Part shown: piece after piece, positions 35,241-46,171 of the stretch
Layout: every line of letters starts with the position of its first letter
How positions within the stretch are numbered: the first letter of the stretch is position 1
Assembly: GCF_963583255.1 (NCBI RefSeq)
Contig: NC_084815.1
Span: 20,648,307-20,712,306 of the forward strand
Reading direction: 5' to 3'
DNA length: 64,000 nucleotides
From: Pyrus communis
Taxonomy: Eukaryota; Streptophyta; Magnoliopsida; Rosales; Rosaceae
Program-made: the position numbers and the translations under genes
Notes under the pieces: model-generated
The model's input: the letters and a program-made list of their open reading frames with translations, nothing else
Told to the model about the DNA's origin: nothing
The model's database searches: none

Positions 35241-36892
35241 TTTTTTGTGTTCAAAGATATTATTAAATACGGATTGAAACGTTTACATTTGTGGCCAATA
35301 TTTTAGACAATCATCCCAAGAACGAGAAATTTTTAGTTATGACGGAAACATAAGTGGTACATCACTTGTTTTAATAGGAGTGGTGGAAAATTTTATTTTT
35401 TTAAGTTATTAACTTTTTAGCACACATATCCCACTATTTATATAATGACACGTGGTGTACCACACCGTGTACCGATCACACTGAAAAATCTCTCCCAAGA
35501 TCATCATACCCAATCTATAGTGCCTCTATTCCTCATTATAAATGAAGCCGCTAAGTGAGCCGCTCCATTGCATTTTCGAGAAGCAAAAGAAAACTCAATC
35601 AACTCCAATTGTTAGCTAATTGTTGAATGTCAAAGGTGAACCGGACTAGACCAAACCAATAAATGTTAAAATTTTGATTTTCACTTGGACTTGCATTTTG
35701 GTATATGAGGTTGTCTTCGATTTAGAATACAAACGTTAAAAATCATATTTGACTCCAAATGTGGCGATGCAAGTGATTAAAACTCCAATACCGAGTCAAT
35801 TTTGAATTTAACTTTTTAATCTTATGTATTAGAGAGAGATTAAGTCCAATTTAGAGTTAAATATAATTGTGCAATGCACTTTTACCTAAAGTCAGATTCA
35901 AAGTCAAATATGATTTCACATCATATATGAGATTGTCACTGAAGAATGATACCATAGATTGTCGTCGACCACTTCTGCACTTCAATCAGAGATCAGCGAC
36001 AACAGATCTGAGGGTTGAAATTGTCATCAATCATCCTCATGCTCTATAACAAGGTAAGAATGGGAAAGGAGAAAGTGAAGAGTAGGAAACGAGAGAATTA
36101 ATGGGGTGTTTTCAATGTTAACCCTTTTGTTTTTCACGCTAGGATTTCACTCTTCTGTCGCTCATCTATCTCAATTTTTTCACAAATGACATAGTTGGTG
36201 TTATTTTAGATGCGGAAGAGTGAAAGAAGGAAACGCCATTTAATTAAGAAAAACGATTGGAGAACTTGTAATTCAGGGGTTAAAATATTATTTGTTGCCA
36301 CCATATCCAAAAGTGGATGTTTCAAACTTTCTAGGTTGTCCAGATGAATGCTACTTTCATTTGGCGTAACTTTCTCTCGCTAAGCCATAACGCGTTCGTA
36401 GAAGAGGTGTTCATTTCTCCCACAAAAGTGGCTAGCCAGAAATCTGTTAAAGCAATTCTCTCACAAAAGTGGTTTGAACCATCTTTCGTAGAAATCCGTC
36501 AAAACTGCAAGTTACTAATAAGTGAGGTTTTTTATTGGTTGTCTTTTGGGGTTTCAAGGGTTTTATTTCTTTATTGTTGGCCTTTTGGGATTTCAAGGGC
36601 TTTATTGCTTATCTTTTTAATTTTCTTGAGCAAGCTTTATAGTCTATTCCTAGGCTTGAGCAACCTTTTCATTCAATAAAATTCAAAAACAAGAGTTTCT
36701 ATCACAACTTTTGGTATTTCAAAGTTCTAGCCAAGGATGATCATTCGTGATTCGTGATCCCTATATCCGTAACATTATTCGCTATGTCATTTTCTCCCAA
36801 AAATTCTTTTCAATTCCTCTTGAAATTTTATAGCTCATCCCTAAATCTAATTTGGATTGAGTAAAGCAAAATCCACCCCATCTGATTGACTA
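34972..36892. other. No gene recognised; microsatellite and AT-rich DNA
   Basis: (GT)n followed by a T run at 35203-35246. A 111-codon plus-strand frame (36344-36679) includes a roughly 45-bp internal duplication (CTTTTGGGRTTTCAAGGG) and no domain I can name. It may be the tail of an old retroelement. Confidence 0.45.
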
Positions 36893-36901
36893 ATTAAGAT
36901 A

Positions 36902-37256
36902 GCCTTTTTAGTCAAAATGGTCTTTGAAATTTACATAACTCCTTACTTTGGTCCTTGATATTTGAAATCAATAGAAGTGGTTCTTGAGTTTGTCCAGCAT
37001 CAATTATTTTGTTTATTCCTTGAAAAATCTCCATTAAATAAAGATAAAATAACAAAAACATCCTCAATTTTTGTCAAATCATTTTGGCCCATTATTTATT
37101 AAATTGAGGGTATTTTTGTCATTTGATTAATTTTTCAAGGAATGACCAAAATTATTGATGATGGACAAATTCAATGACCATTTTTATTGATTTCAAATCT
37201 CAAGGATCAAAATGATAAGTTATGCAAATCTCAGTGACCATCTTGGCTAAAAAGCC
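36902..37256. mobile_element. Mutator-like MITE with 9-bp target duplication
   Basis: Long inverted arms of about 150 bp or more start GCCTTTTTAGTCAAAATGGTC on the left and, reverse complemented, GGCTTTTTAGCCAAGATGGTC on the right. Perfect 9-bp duplications ATTAAGATA lie at 36893-36901 and 37257-37265. At 355 bp, non-coding. The 9-bp duplication and long arms are diagnostic of Mutator-type MITEs. Confidence 0.93.
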
Positions 37257-37529
37257 ATTAAGATATTAGGTATCTCGTATATGTAGCGGATTATCGTTCA
37301 TGTTATGATTGATTATATCTTTTGGGTGCATTGCTTGATTCTATTTTATTTTTTAGTTGATTAAAAAGTTGTAAAATGATAGTTTTGTTACTCGAAGATG
37401 TTGATTCTAATTGATGATGAATTTCTATTGAAATTTACCTTTTAGTTTTAGTGTATGATAAAAAAAATTCCTAGTATTTATATGCAAGGGCCGCATTTAA
37501 TTTCTCGCTCTGAGCCTACAAATTTTCAG

Positions 37530-37830
37530 AACCGGCCTGATAGTAATACTTTTAACCGCAAGAGTTTCAAAAGATAAACACTTATTCTTAGGACCAACCA
37601 TGATAGTAATACTCTAATTCACAAGAGTTTCAAAAGATAAACACTAATTCTTAAGACCAACCATGATAGCAAGAGTTTCAAAAGATAAACACTAATTCTT
37701 AGGACCGACCATGATAGTAATACTCTAATTCGCAAGAGTTTCAAAAAGATAAACACTAATTCTTAGGACCAACCATGATAGTAATACTCTAATTCGCAAG
37801 AGTTTCAAAAGATAAACACTTATCAATTAC
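37530..37830. repeat. About 66-bp minisatellite, five units
   Basis: Units share AAGAGTTTCAAAAGATAAAC then ACTAATTCTTAGGACC and CATGATAGTAATACTC. One unit (near 37664) lacks about 20 bp. Non-coding, AT-rich. Confidence 0.92.
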
Positions 37831-38187
37831 TCGGTGTAGTTACCTAAACCAAACCCTTCTAAAATGTCGATTTTCCTACAATACCTAAGATTATCAATAG
37901 CTATGTAAATTGGCCATGATCAATATATTAAGCACATTGAACAACTAATATTTTATTCAACTTTCATTAGTTGATTTAAAACACGTTTGGATAAAGTTTA
38001 TGATTTGATCACAATTCGCGAGGTGAAGAACCAAAAGCCCCAATGGTCCAGAGAATCGCGAGCGTCGTTGGAGAACAAAATCGACGGTCCATATTTTCCC
38101 CCGCAAATGCAATGATCCGAGAGAAAGCCTCTGGGAAAAGCTCTTTCACTCTGTTGCAAGCCAGCTCTGTGGTACTTCTGTTTCAAA

Positions 38188-40159
38188 ATGTCACGGACGA
38201 GAAAGTCCAACAGAAATAAAAAACCCACCACCGTCGAAATCGTCCTCGACTCCTCCGACACGGACACCGTCACCGACTCCGACTCCGACTCCGACTCCTC
38301 CGACCTACACTCTCCAATCTCAGGTATGTTCTCCTTCGCCTTCCAGACCAACTCATCTCTCTCTTTTACTCTTCTTCTGTCGCTGCCACTTTTCTTGCTT
38401 TCCTGCGTTTACCTACTGAACGTACAGATAGTTATTGTTCAAAGTTTCCAACTTTATATAATTTTTCTTCAGATTTTTAGGCAACAGGTGAAGTTTTCGT
38501 TTTTAATTCAAGAGAAAAATGGTGGGATGAGATGAAATTTTTTAAATAAAACGTAAAAAATGGAAATTAGATGAAAAATTCAATCTTTTTGAGATTTTTC
38601 GGATGCCAGTGTGCCCGCATAGAGCATTTTGGGTTAGAATATGAACTCCTGGAACCTTTCCCTTGCAAGCCGGTTTCTGCAAGGGTTTATGGTTTGGTGA
38701 TGGAATTTAGATTAAAATCTGAACCGTTTCGGTTGAAGGATTTTTTTTAATTTTTTTTATTTTTATGATTTGTTTTGTTATTGTTCTGGTTGTAAGTTCA
38801 ATGCTGGTGAATGGTTGATGGGTTTTAGTGTTTGTACTCCAACAGAGCTTTTCAGACACAATGTGTCGAAACATCGCTCGTGCTGGAGGCATGTTTTTTC
38901 GTCTTCGATTGTTCAAAAGAAGAGAATAACTCTAGGGGATATTAAAGAGGTAAAGAAGAGTTCCATGTGCCTTTTGGAATGCCCTCCCCGCTTCACTCGC
39001 CGCGAGAGGTCAAAGAGATTTGGGAAAAAAGAAGAGGTGAAAGAGCTGATGAGGCCTCACAAGGTTGCTGAGCGTGCAGTTTCACGAAAAAGGGAAAAGC
39101 TAGACTCTGGAGCTTTCATGCGTTACTTTGAGTAAGTCTTTCAAATTATCGTTCGTAAGTACCCTTTAATTTATCGAATCGGATTTAAAAATTTGTTTGG
39201 AATGTGTAGGAACTTGTGGAACAGCTTTTCAGAAGACAAGAGGACCTCTTTCGCTTACCTTGACTGTTTATGGTTTAGCTTGTACTTGCAACAAAACATT
39301 CACAAAGAACTTAAACGAGACATTAAGACCAAGGTGCTGAAGTGGATTAAGAATAAGTGCATCTTCTCAAAGAAATATGTCATTGTTCCTATCGTTTGCT
39401 GGTAGCTTTCTTCCATTACCCTGAGCTAAATTCGTTCCATTCTCTGAATGCGTGGAGTTCCAACATTTTCTTTTCTGAAACGTTTCCTTTTCAGGAGCCA
39501 CTGGAACCTCCTGATTCTATGCCATTTTGGTGAGAGTCTGCAGTCGGAAACCCAAAGACCATGTATGCTGTTGCTTGATTCTCTTCAAGGTGCTGATCCG
39601 GGGCGGTATGAAAAATATATAAGAAAGTATGGTTTTCTTTGGCAAGTTGTGTATCGCATTTGGTTTTTTTTTTACGCTACAGTTCCCTTATTAGGTGTTT
39701 GATGTGGGTTTTTCATCGTTTTCAGATTTGTACTGGACATTTTTATGGAAGAGGGAAGACCTGAGAAGAAAGATCTTATCTACCGAATTCCTTTGTTGAT
39801 GCCTGAGGTGATCTTAACAGTCTCTTTGTTAATTTCAATGTTCACATTAAAAAACCTCTTCCTAAAAAAGAAAAAAATTTCAGGTGCCACAACAGAGAGA
39901 TGATGTCGAGTGTGGTAACTTTGTTCTATACTACATTAACTTGTTCATGGAAGGTGCTCCCGAGAATTTCAGCACTGAGGGCTACCCCTACTTTGTAAGT
40001 TTTACCTTTTGTCATATGTTTTTACTTATGATGCAGAATTAAAAACAGTATCGATTATGGACTCTACCTTTCATTTGGTAATTGCAGATGAAGAAGGATT
40101 GGTTTTCCCCCAAGGGCTTGGATTATTTCTGCCAGAAACTGTACTCTTCTGCAACGTGA
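38188..40159 (+). CDS. Ulp1/SENP-type SUMO protease (peptidase family C48)
   Basis: A cysteine protease predicted to mature SUMO or remove it from targets. Seven exons: 38188-38323, 38846-39131, 39210-39401, 39495-39626, 39726-39807, 39884-39994, 40088-40159, giving 1,011 nt and 336 aa. The N-terminus is an acidic Asp/Ser-rich low-complexity tract (residues about 20-40). The catalytic domain fills the C-terminal half: His207 (SHWNLL), Asp233 (LLLDSL), Gln280 and Cys286 (QQRDDVECGNF), the expected order. The start of exon 2 is chosen at 38846 because only that acceptor keeps phase; an AG at 38828 would lead to a stop. A GT at 38951, within exon 2, could allow an alternative splice. It resembles the short plant ubiquitin-like-specific protease 2/ULP1-related proteins; I do not assign a subfamily. 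Confidence 0.92.
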
Positions 40160-42451
40160 TGTTCGTATGCTAACAGTGAAAGAGAGGTCCATAGGTTCTG
40201 GTTGACTTAATGCAATTGTTTCTGTAAAGTGATTAAGATATAATCAGGTGATTTAGGTGGATTAAAAGTTAGTCTTAGGATGACAAAGTAACGGCGGAAA
40301 AGTGTGTACTGAGAAACCTTTTGGTTAATGAGAAAGCGAAGCCCTTATGTTATGGATGTCGGCTCCTTCTCGACTGGCCTGTAATTTTCTTAGAGAGATG
40401 ATTTCGCTAAACGCAATTTAGAGCTATTAATCAAAGTGTTAAGATTACCATCAAGTGTTGTGACATGATCAGCTTTTGTGATTAAGCAGGGATTGCTTCG
40501 TTCTACTTATTGCAAATTACAATGTAGTCTCGATGATATCAACAAGATGTGGTTTCATCTTCCTCTTTTCTTTCGGGATGTGGTATGTTGTGATGGTTCT
40601 TATCAAGAGGTTCAGGCAAAAAGAGAGTTTTCTCCGTTAAAAGTCAATCCAAGAAGAGTTTTCTCCTCCTTAAAATAAGCATTTGACTTGGTCGTGTGAA
40701 TCATCCATCCCTTGTGTTCCCGAGACTCCTTGGCTCATCTTGCGTCAGATGCAGCCATAACGCGACTGAAATTTAGAGCTGTAATCAAAATGTTAAGATT
40801 ACTATTTAGTTGAGCTTCTGTGATTAAGTAACTGAATGTAACAACCTAAAGCTTAACCACTAAGCTAGGACTTTGCTTTAATTATCTTGAATGAGTAAGA
40901 AGAAAATCCTCTTCTCACCAGAAATGGAAAAATTCTTGGATACGGTCTCACCCATAATTCTTTGAAGTAGAAACGATTTATATTGATGAAAAACTTCAAT
41001 CACAAACGAGTCTTGGAACATGACACATCTCGTATAACCTCAAGTAGCTCCTCAAACCAAACTATAAAGGTATCTACTGAAAGACCACACTTAGCTAAGC
41101 GGTGAGCGACACTGTTACAAAGCCTAGGGATATGATTAAAAGTTATTTCCTCTACCTGAACAGCAAGTTGGTCTCACTCATAATTTAAATGTAGAGCGTG
41201 TGTAGATCCTTAATAATTGAAATGAATAAAAATTATAAAGTTTGGGGATTAGTAATTCCTTACATTAATCCAACAACAACAAAAATCCGCTTCCATTAAA
41301 ACATTTTTCCCAAACATATAAATTTCAAATCTGTTGGTTTTAATGAATAAAATTTAGTTTTGGGGAATTAAATGAATAGAGTTGAAATTCACAGTTCTGA
41401 ACAGATTTTGTTCGCTAGCGTCATGCTTCCCTCGTGACATTAATTCCTGATCAGAACATGCAGAAAAGGCAAAAAAGAGTCGACTGTGTTATTTATTCTC
41501 TTTCTTCTTGTAGTCTTGTTTAGATTGAAGGTCAATCTTCTGCTACTCTCCTTTCAGTTGCAGGTTAGACTTCCAACCTATCTTTCGTTTATGATTATGT
41601 TCTGATATGAAGGTTGTGATACGTTTGTTAAAGGATCTTTAATTACTTCGGATGAATTTTATGACTGAGATTGATTGTGGTTTCTTGAAGGTTTCTTTGT
41701 GAAATCGTCTTGGTGTTTTTGTAGGTCTCGTTCAGTTTTTTAGGATTTGATTGAAATAGATAACTCGCTAAATTCAAGATGAAACCGTTCCCTCTAGCTT
41801 GCTTTTCTCCTAAATACCTCACCTTCGTCTTCTCACTTTACATTTTTAAATATGCAATCCTACTTTGTCACTTCTTTTTCTCCAGTAGCTCGCTCTCTTA
41901 AGCTTCCTTTCATCTCCATATGAGCGGATTACGATTTCATGAACTCGCAAACCTCATTTTATACTCCGTAAATGTGGATTCGAAAGCAGCTGCTAGATTT
42001 TGCTACATTTTGTGGTAATTGCTGCTGCTGCTGCGTGTGTATATATATACAGTGAAAATAATCCCTCTGATTATATTATATATACACATTGGTTTCAACA
42101 CAATTTTCTTTTCACTGTATCTTAGGGATTGAAAAAGGAGACCTTTTTTGCTCTTAATAGTTATCTTTGCATGTCGAACAAGAACTAAAAAAGCTAAGCT
42201 TTGTGTGCTCTTAATATTTTCTCATTGTGATTTGGTTTTACTCCATTGGTTTGTTAGTGTATTTGGTTCTACTCCATTGTTTTGCTAGTTGACATTGGTA
42301 ACATGTTGTAACAAGCTTAAGAAGACACACATGATCTTCAACCAATCAAATTTGCAGTTGTCCGGTTTTAAATGATGGAGATTAATTTGGATCCCGTAGT
42401 TTCAGAATTCCTTTTAATTTGCAATTCCTTTATCCAAACGCAGGGACAACA
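40160..42451. other. No intact gene; duplicated block and LINE remnant
   Basis: A block at about 40411-40490 is repeated in diverged form at 40765-40830 (AATTTAGAGCT...GTTAAGATTAC...GTGATTAAG). A 66-codon frame at 40478 lies between and has no domain. 41500-42400 is AT-rich and should include the P450 promoter. An AT run (about 42042-42050) is present. Confidence 0.5.
40985..41185 (-). mobile_element. LINE 3' fragment, RNase H-like domain end
   Basis: The minus strand reads CNSVAHRLAKCGLSVDTFIV and WFEELLEVIRDV, the typical end of the RNase H-like (RVT_3) domain of plant LINE polyproteins. Only this end and a short tail remain. It is a different insertion from the fragment at the left edge of the window. 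Confidence 0.72.
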
Positions 42452-44193
42452 ATGGATCTCTCTTTCTTGTTCCTAAACACTTCCGTAGCTGGACTTTTTG
42501 CCATACTTGTGTTTTCCTTCTCTATGATCACAGTTTGGAGGCTTAGAACTGCTGCAGCAAATGCCAAACTTCCCGAACCACCAAAAGTAGCAGGCGGGTG
42601 GCCTCTAGTAGGTCACCTCTACCTATTCAGACGGCCCCAGCTTCCACCCCATATAACGTTGGGAGCATTGGCGGACAAGTATGGACCAGTCTTCAGCATC
42701 AGAATTGGCATCCACTCCGCCCTTGTGGTAAATACTTGGGAGGCTGCAAAGGAGTGCTTCACCACCAACGACTTGGTTGTTTCTCAACGTCCCAAAACTA
42801 TAGCCGCTGAAATCTTGAGCTACAACCACGCCATGCTAGGGTTAAGCCCATACGGTGCATACTGGCGTGACTTGCGCAAAATTATAGTCCAAGAGCTACT
42901 CTCAAGCCACATGCTTGAGCAATTCAAACATGTTCGAGAATCTGAAGTAGTGATGGCCACAAAAGAGGTATACAATCTATGGACCAAAAGAAACGATTCA
43001 AAAGAAAATGGTTCCGGACAACTTTTGGTGGAGATGAAGCAGTGGTTCAACGATTTAACTCTAAAGGTGTTTTTTAGGATGGTTGCTGGAAATAGATATA
43101 ATAATTTGGGTGACGAGAAAGAGGAAGTTCGGTGTCATAAGGCCGTGAGGGAGCTCTTTCATTTTATTGGATTGTTTGCCTTTGGGGATGCTGTTCCATG
43201 GCTTAGGTTTTTGGATATTGGAGGGCACGAAAAAGCTATGAAAAAAACTGCCAAAGAGCTCGATACCATAGTTATGTCCTGGTTGGAGGAGCACAAGCAG
43301 AGAAGAGCAAAAGATGGAGACAATAATCAAGATTTCATCGACCTGATGCTTTCAGTCCTCGACAGACAAAATGTTGCACAACATGAATCATTTGATGCTG
43401 ATACCGTCATGAAAGCTACAGTTTTGGTACATAGTATGAATGTTCTTAATTAACTCGCATGCAGCACCAAACTTCTCTTTAAGCCTTCTGTAATCGGTAT
43501 CCTTGTTCAATTAATCCTTGTTTTGTATTATAATTGGATATGTATTGATTGAGCAACTTGATTATGACTTTGCAGAATCTGATTGCTGGAGGAAGCGACC
43601 CAACCTCCGTGCTCATGGGCTGCGCAATCTCAATGTTGTTGGACAACCGCCATGCTTTGAAGAAAGTCTGTGAAGAACTAGACAACCATGTTGGCAAAGG
43701 AAGACTAGTGAATGAAATAGATATCAATAATCTCGTGTACCTGCAAGCCGTTATTAAAGAAGTGATGCGTTTATATGCAACATTCTCGGGCTACAGAGAA
43801 TTCACCGAGGACTGCATTGTGGCAGGGTACCATGTCTCGAAAGGCACGTGGTTGATAGTGAACGCGTGGAAGATTCATACTGACCCACGGGTTTGGGATG
43901 ACCCGATGGAGTTCAAGCCGGAAAGATTTCTCACAGGCCATAAGGATGTTGATGTCAAGGGTCGGCATTTTGAGTTAATGCCCTTTGGTAGCGGTCGAAG
44001 AGCGTGCCCTGGCATAAATTTGGGCCTTCACTTGACGCTTTTGATCCTGGCTAGTTTTCTGCATGCGTTTGAGATCTCTACTCCAACAAATGCAACCGTT
44101 GATATGTGCCAAGGATTTGGAGATTCCAACAAGAAATCTACCCTACTTAAAGTCCTCGTCGAACCTCGCCTGCCTCCAAATCTCTATGAGTAA
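42452..44193 (+). CDS. Cytochrome P450, CYP82-like, with altered I-helix
   Basis: A membrane-anchored haem monooxygenase of specialised metabolism, probably ER-located. Two exons (42452-43426, 43576-44193) give 530 aa; an in-frame ATG at 42419 would add 11 residues. I prefer 42452 because MDLSF resembles CYP82 starts. Visible features: an N-terminal hydrophobic anchor (about residues 8-30), the proline hinge KLPEPPKVAGGWPLVGH, ExxR as E387-R390, PERF at 440-443, and the haem-ligand motif FGSGRRACPG with Cys469. The I-helix reads AGGSDPTS: Pro334 stands where the oxygen-activating Thr normally is (AGxDTT). The region after ExxR is about two residues short (RLYATFSGYREFTEDC). Substrate unknown. 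The frame is open throughout, so the gene may be functional with unusual chemistry, or at an early stage of decay. Confidence 0.93.
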
Positions 44194-46171
44194 ATAATAA
44201 AGATTGGGGAAGCAACTCCAGAAATTTCTCATATATGAATAAACAAAGACTCGGCAATTTCTGTCGAAGTTTCTCCTATATGGATATTTAAACCCCCCAA
44301 AGAGGAGCTGTATCCTTTTTCTTATCTCTCTCAGATGGTCTTTGAAAAAAGATGGAAAGTTCTTCATTTTGCATGGATACATCCAGATCGTCAGTCCCAA
44401 AGAGAAACCAAGAAGATAGATGAATACTAACACAATACAATAGATGCATGCAAATAATTTGTCAAAAAAAAGTTTAACTAAATTTTACACTCTTCAGATT
44501 TCGAGTGATTTTTCTTGGGAAAAAGATGCATAAGACTTTCGTCCCAGTATTTTCTCACGCAGGAAAGGCCTAAAAAATGGAGGCTAACAGTGTTGTTGGA
44601 AGTTGGTGATTTTATAACGAGAAAAAGCCTCCTTCCCTCTTATCAATTTCTTTCATTCACCTTCAGTCCTCTCTTTTCCACTCGAAAAGTGCACCATCGT
44701 CAACAAATCAGGCATCATTTTCGGCTCATCAGATTAGAGGTGGGCAAATGGGCCTTGGGCCCGCGAGTCGGGACGGATCCAAAAATTCTAAATAGAAAAC
44801 GGGACGGGACGGGACGGGCCCAAAATTTTGAAAAAATAGGCAACCAGCCCGGACTGTTTCCACCTTTGATTTAATATCACTCAAATCAACATTGTTGATT
44901 CCCAACCCTATCACAAGTCACAACACTTTATCTCTCTCTCTGAATCTCAATCTCAAATACTCAAACTTGTAGCGGCGCAACCAGTCAAGCTCATCCTTTG
45001 TCCCCATCTCTCTCGCTCATGTTTCCCAATCCCAACTCGATGTCTCTATCTCCCGTCTCCGGCAGTCGAAGATGGTGTCGACGATGACACCAGGCTCCCA
45101 ATCAAGGATGCTCCGAGGGACCTGAGGGATAACAAAGATCGAAGATGGACAATGATGGTGCTATGACGATAGCGAACCTCGTCGATGACGATGGGCTCTA
45201 GATCGACGAAGATGGAGCGAGAGATGTGTTTTCCATCGATGGTATAACACTTTCTGCGAATCATCTTCTTCTGATTGTACTTGCGAAGCCATGAGAGAAG
45301 ACTTCATAATCCCTTCACGAAGCGTTTGCAACCACAACCATTTTCAAGCCCAGATTCGGCAAAATCGAAACAAAATAGGAGAAAAATCTACAATCGTTCC
45401 ATTTTCAAAACCAGATCCAACCCCAAAATTCGAACTAGAATAGTCCACTTTTCTCGAGGCCGAAAAAATTCATAAAGATATTTTAGCTTTTCTAGCCACC
45501 ATTGTGTATGAGAAAATTTAATATTTCTCGTCTAAAGATAAGCAATATCTTAATGCATCAATTTGGCATACTTGTAACAAAGATGATTTATATACTCTTA
45601 TTTTTATTTATTTTTAATCATTAAATTAAATACATTAAATATGAATTAAAATACATTATTAAAAAAGAGAAGTACATAAGAAAAAAATGATACTAGAGAA
45701 ATCTTTTTCCAATTAATTCAATGCAGTTTTTGTTTATTTTTTCTTATTTAAATTGAGAAAAATTAAGCCGTTTTAAAAGATTAGAATGCTAGAAAATTAG
45801 GTTGGGAATGATATCGAAAGAAGGTACTAAAATCTAATTTAGGAGATTTGGTTTAACATTTCTCTAAAATCTAATTATTTTCAAGTGAAAAAGATAAAAG
45901 AAAATAAAAAATTCATTAGATGATCATTTTTACCAAACTTCCCCCCATTAAATTGCTAATATTAAAAGAAAAAAAAAAGTTTAAATAAAAATAAACAAAA
46001 TAAAAACTAAAAAGATTAAAACAAAGTTAACAAACGCAGCCGTGCAAAGCCTCGAACCGTCTCTTCCGAAACTGATTATTTCTGCCGCCGAAAGGCAGAC
46101 TCGCTGCGTATCGGCCAACAAAATTTCGGCCGCGAAAAGCTTCAGATTGTTGCAGAGAGCAACAAACAAAC
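44194..46171. other. No intact gene; GC-rich repeat and old gene fragment
   Basis: 44730-44870 contains AGGTGGGCAAATGGGCC, a CGGGACGGGACGGGACGGGC run and, at its right end, an inverted AGGTGG-like end, suggestive of a small hAT-type MITE. I could not confirm target duplications. A tubulin-like fragment lies at about 45160-45264. 45480-46020 is AT-rich. Short frames (60-119 codons) have no domain. Confidence 0.45.
45160..45264 (-). pseudogene. Alpha-tubulin-like fragment
   Basis: The minus strand reads GKHISRSIFVDLEPIVIDEV, strongly reminiscent of the alpha-tubulin segment [20 protein letters not shown]. Only about 30 codons match and flanking frames do not continue the protein, so it is a small captured or degraded exon piece. 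Confidence 0.6.

Noticed and set aside
36344..36679. 111-codon plus-strand frame with hydrophobic C-terminus
   Set aside because: Contains a recent internal duplication and no conserved motif; probably an old retroelement tail.
37530..37830. 66-bp repeats as a possible CRISPR array
   Set aside because: The whole unit is tandemly duplicated with no unique spacers; it is an ordinary minisatellite.
38828..38845. Acceptor AG at 38827-38828 for exon 2 of the SUMO protease
   Set aside because: It gives a phase that runs into a stop within about 35 codons; the AG at 38844-38845 restores the frame.
42419..42451. Upstream in-frame ATG as the P450 start
   Set aside because: The preceding peptide (MQFLYPNAGTT) does not resemble CYP82 starts, while MDLSF does; retained only as an alternative.
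44730..44880. Small hAT-type MITE with AGGTGG ends
   Set aside because: End similarity is weak and I could not match 8-bp target duplications, so it is only mentioned in the intergenic entry.
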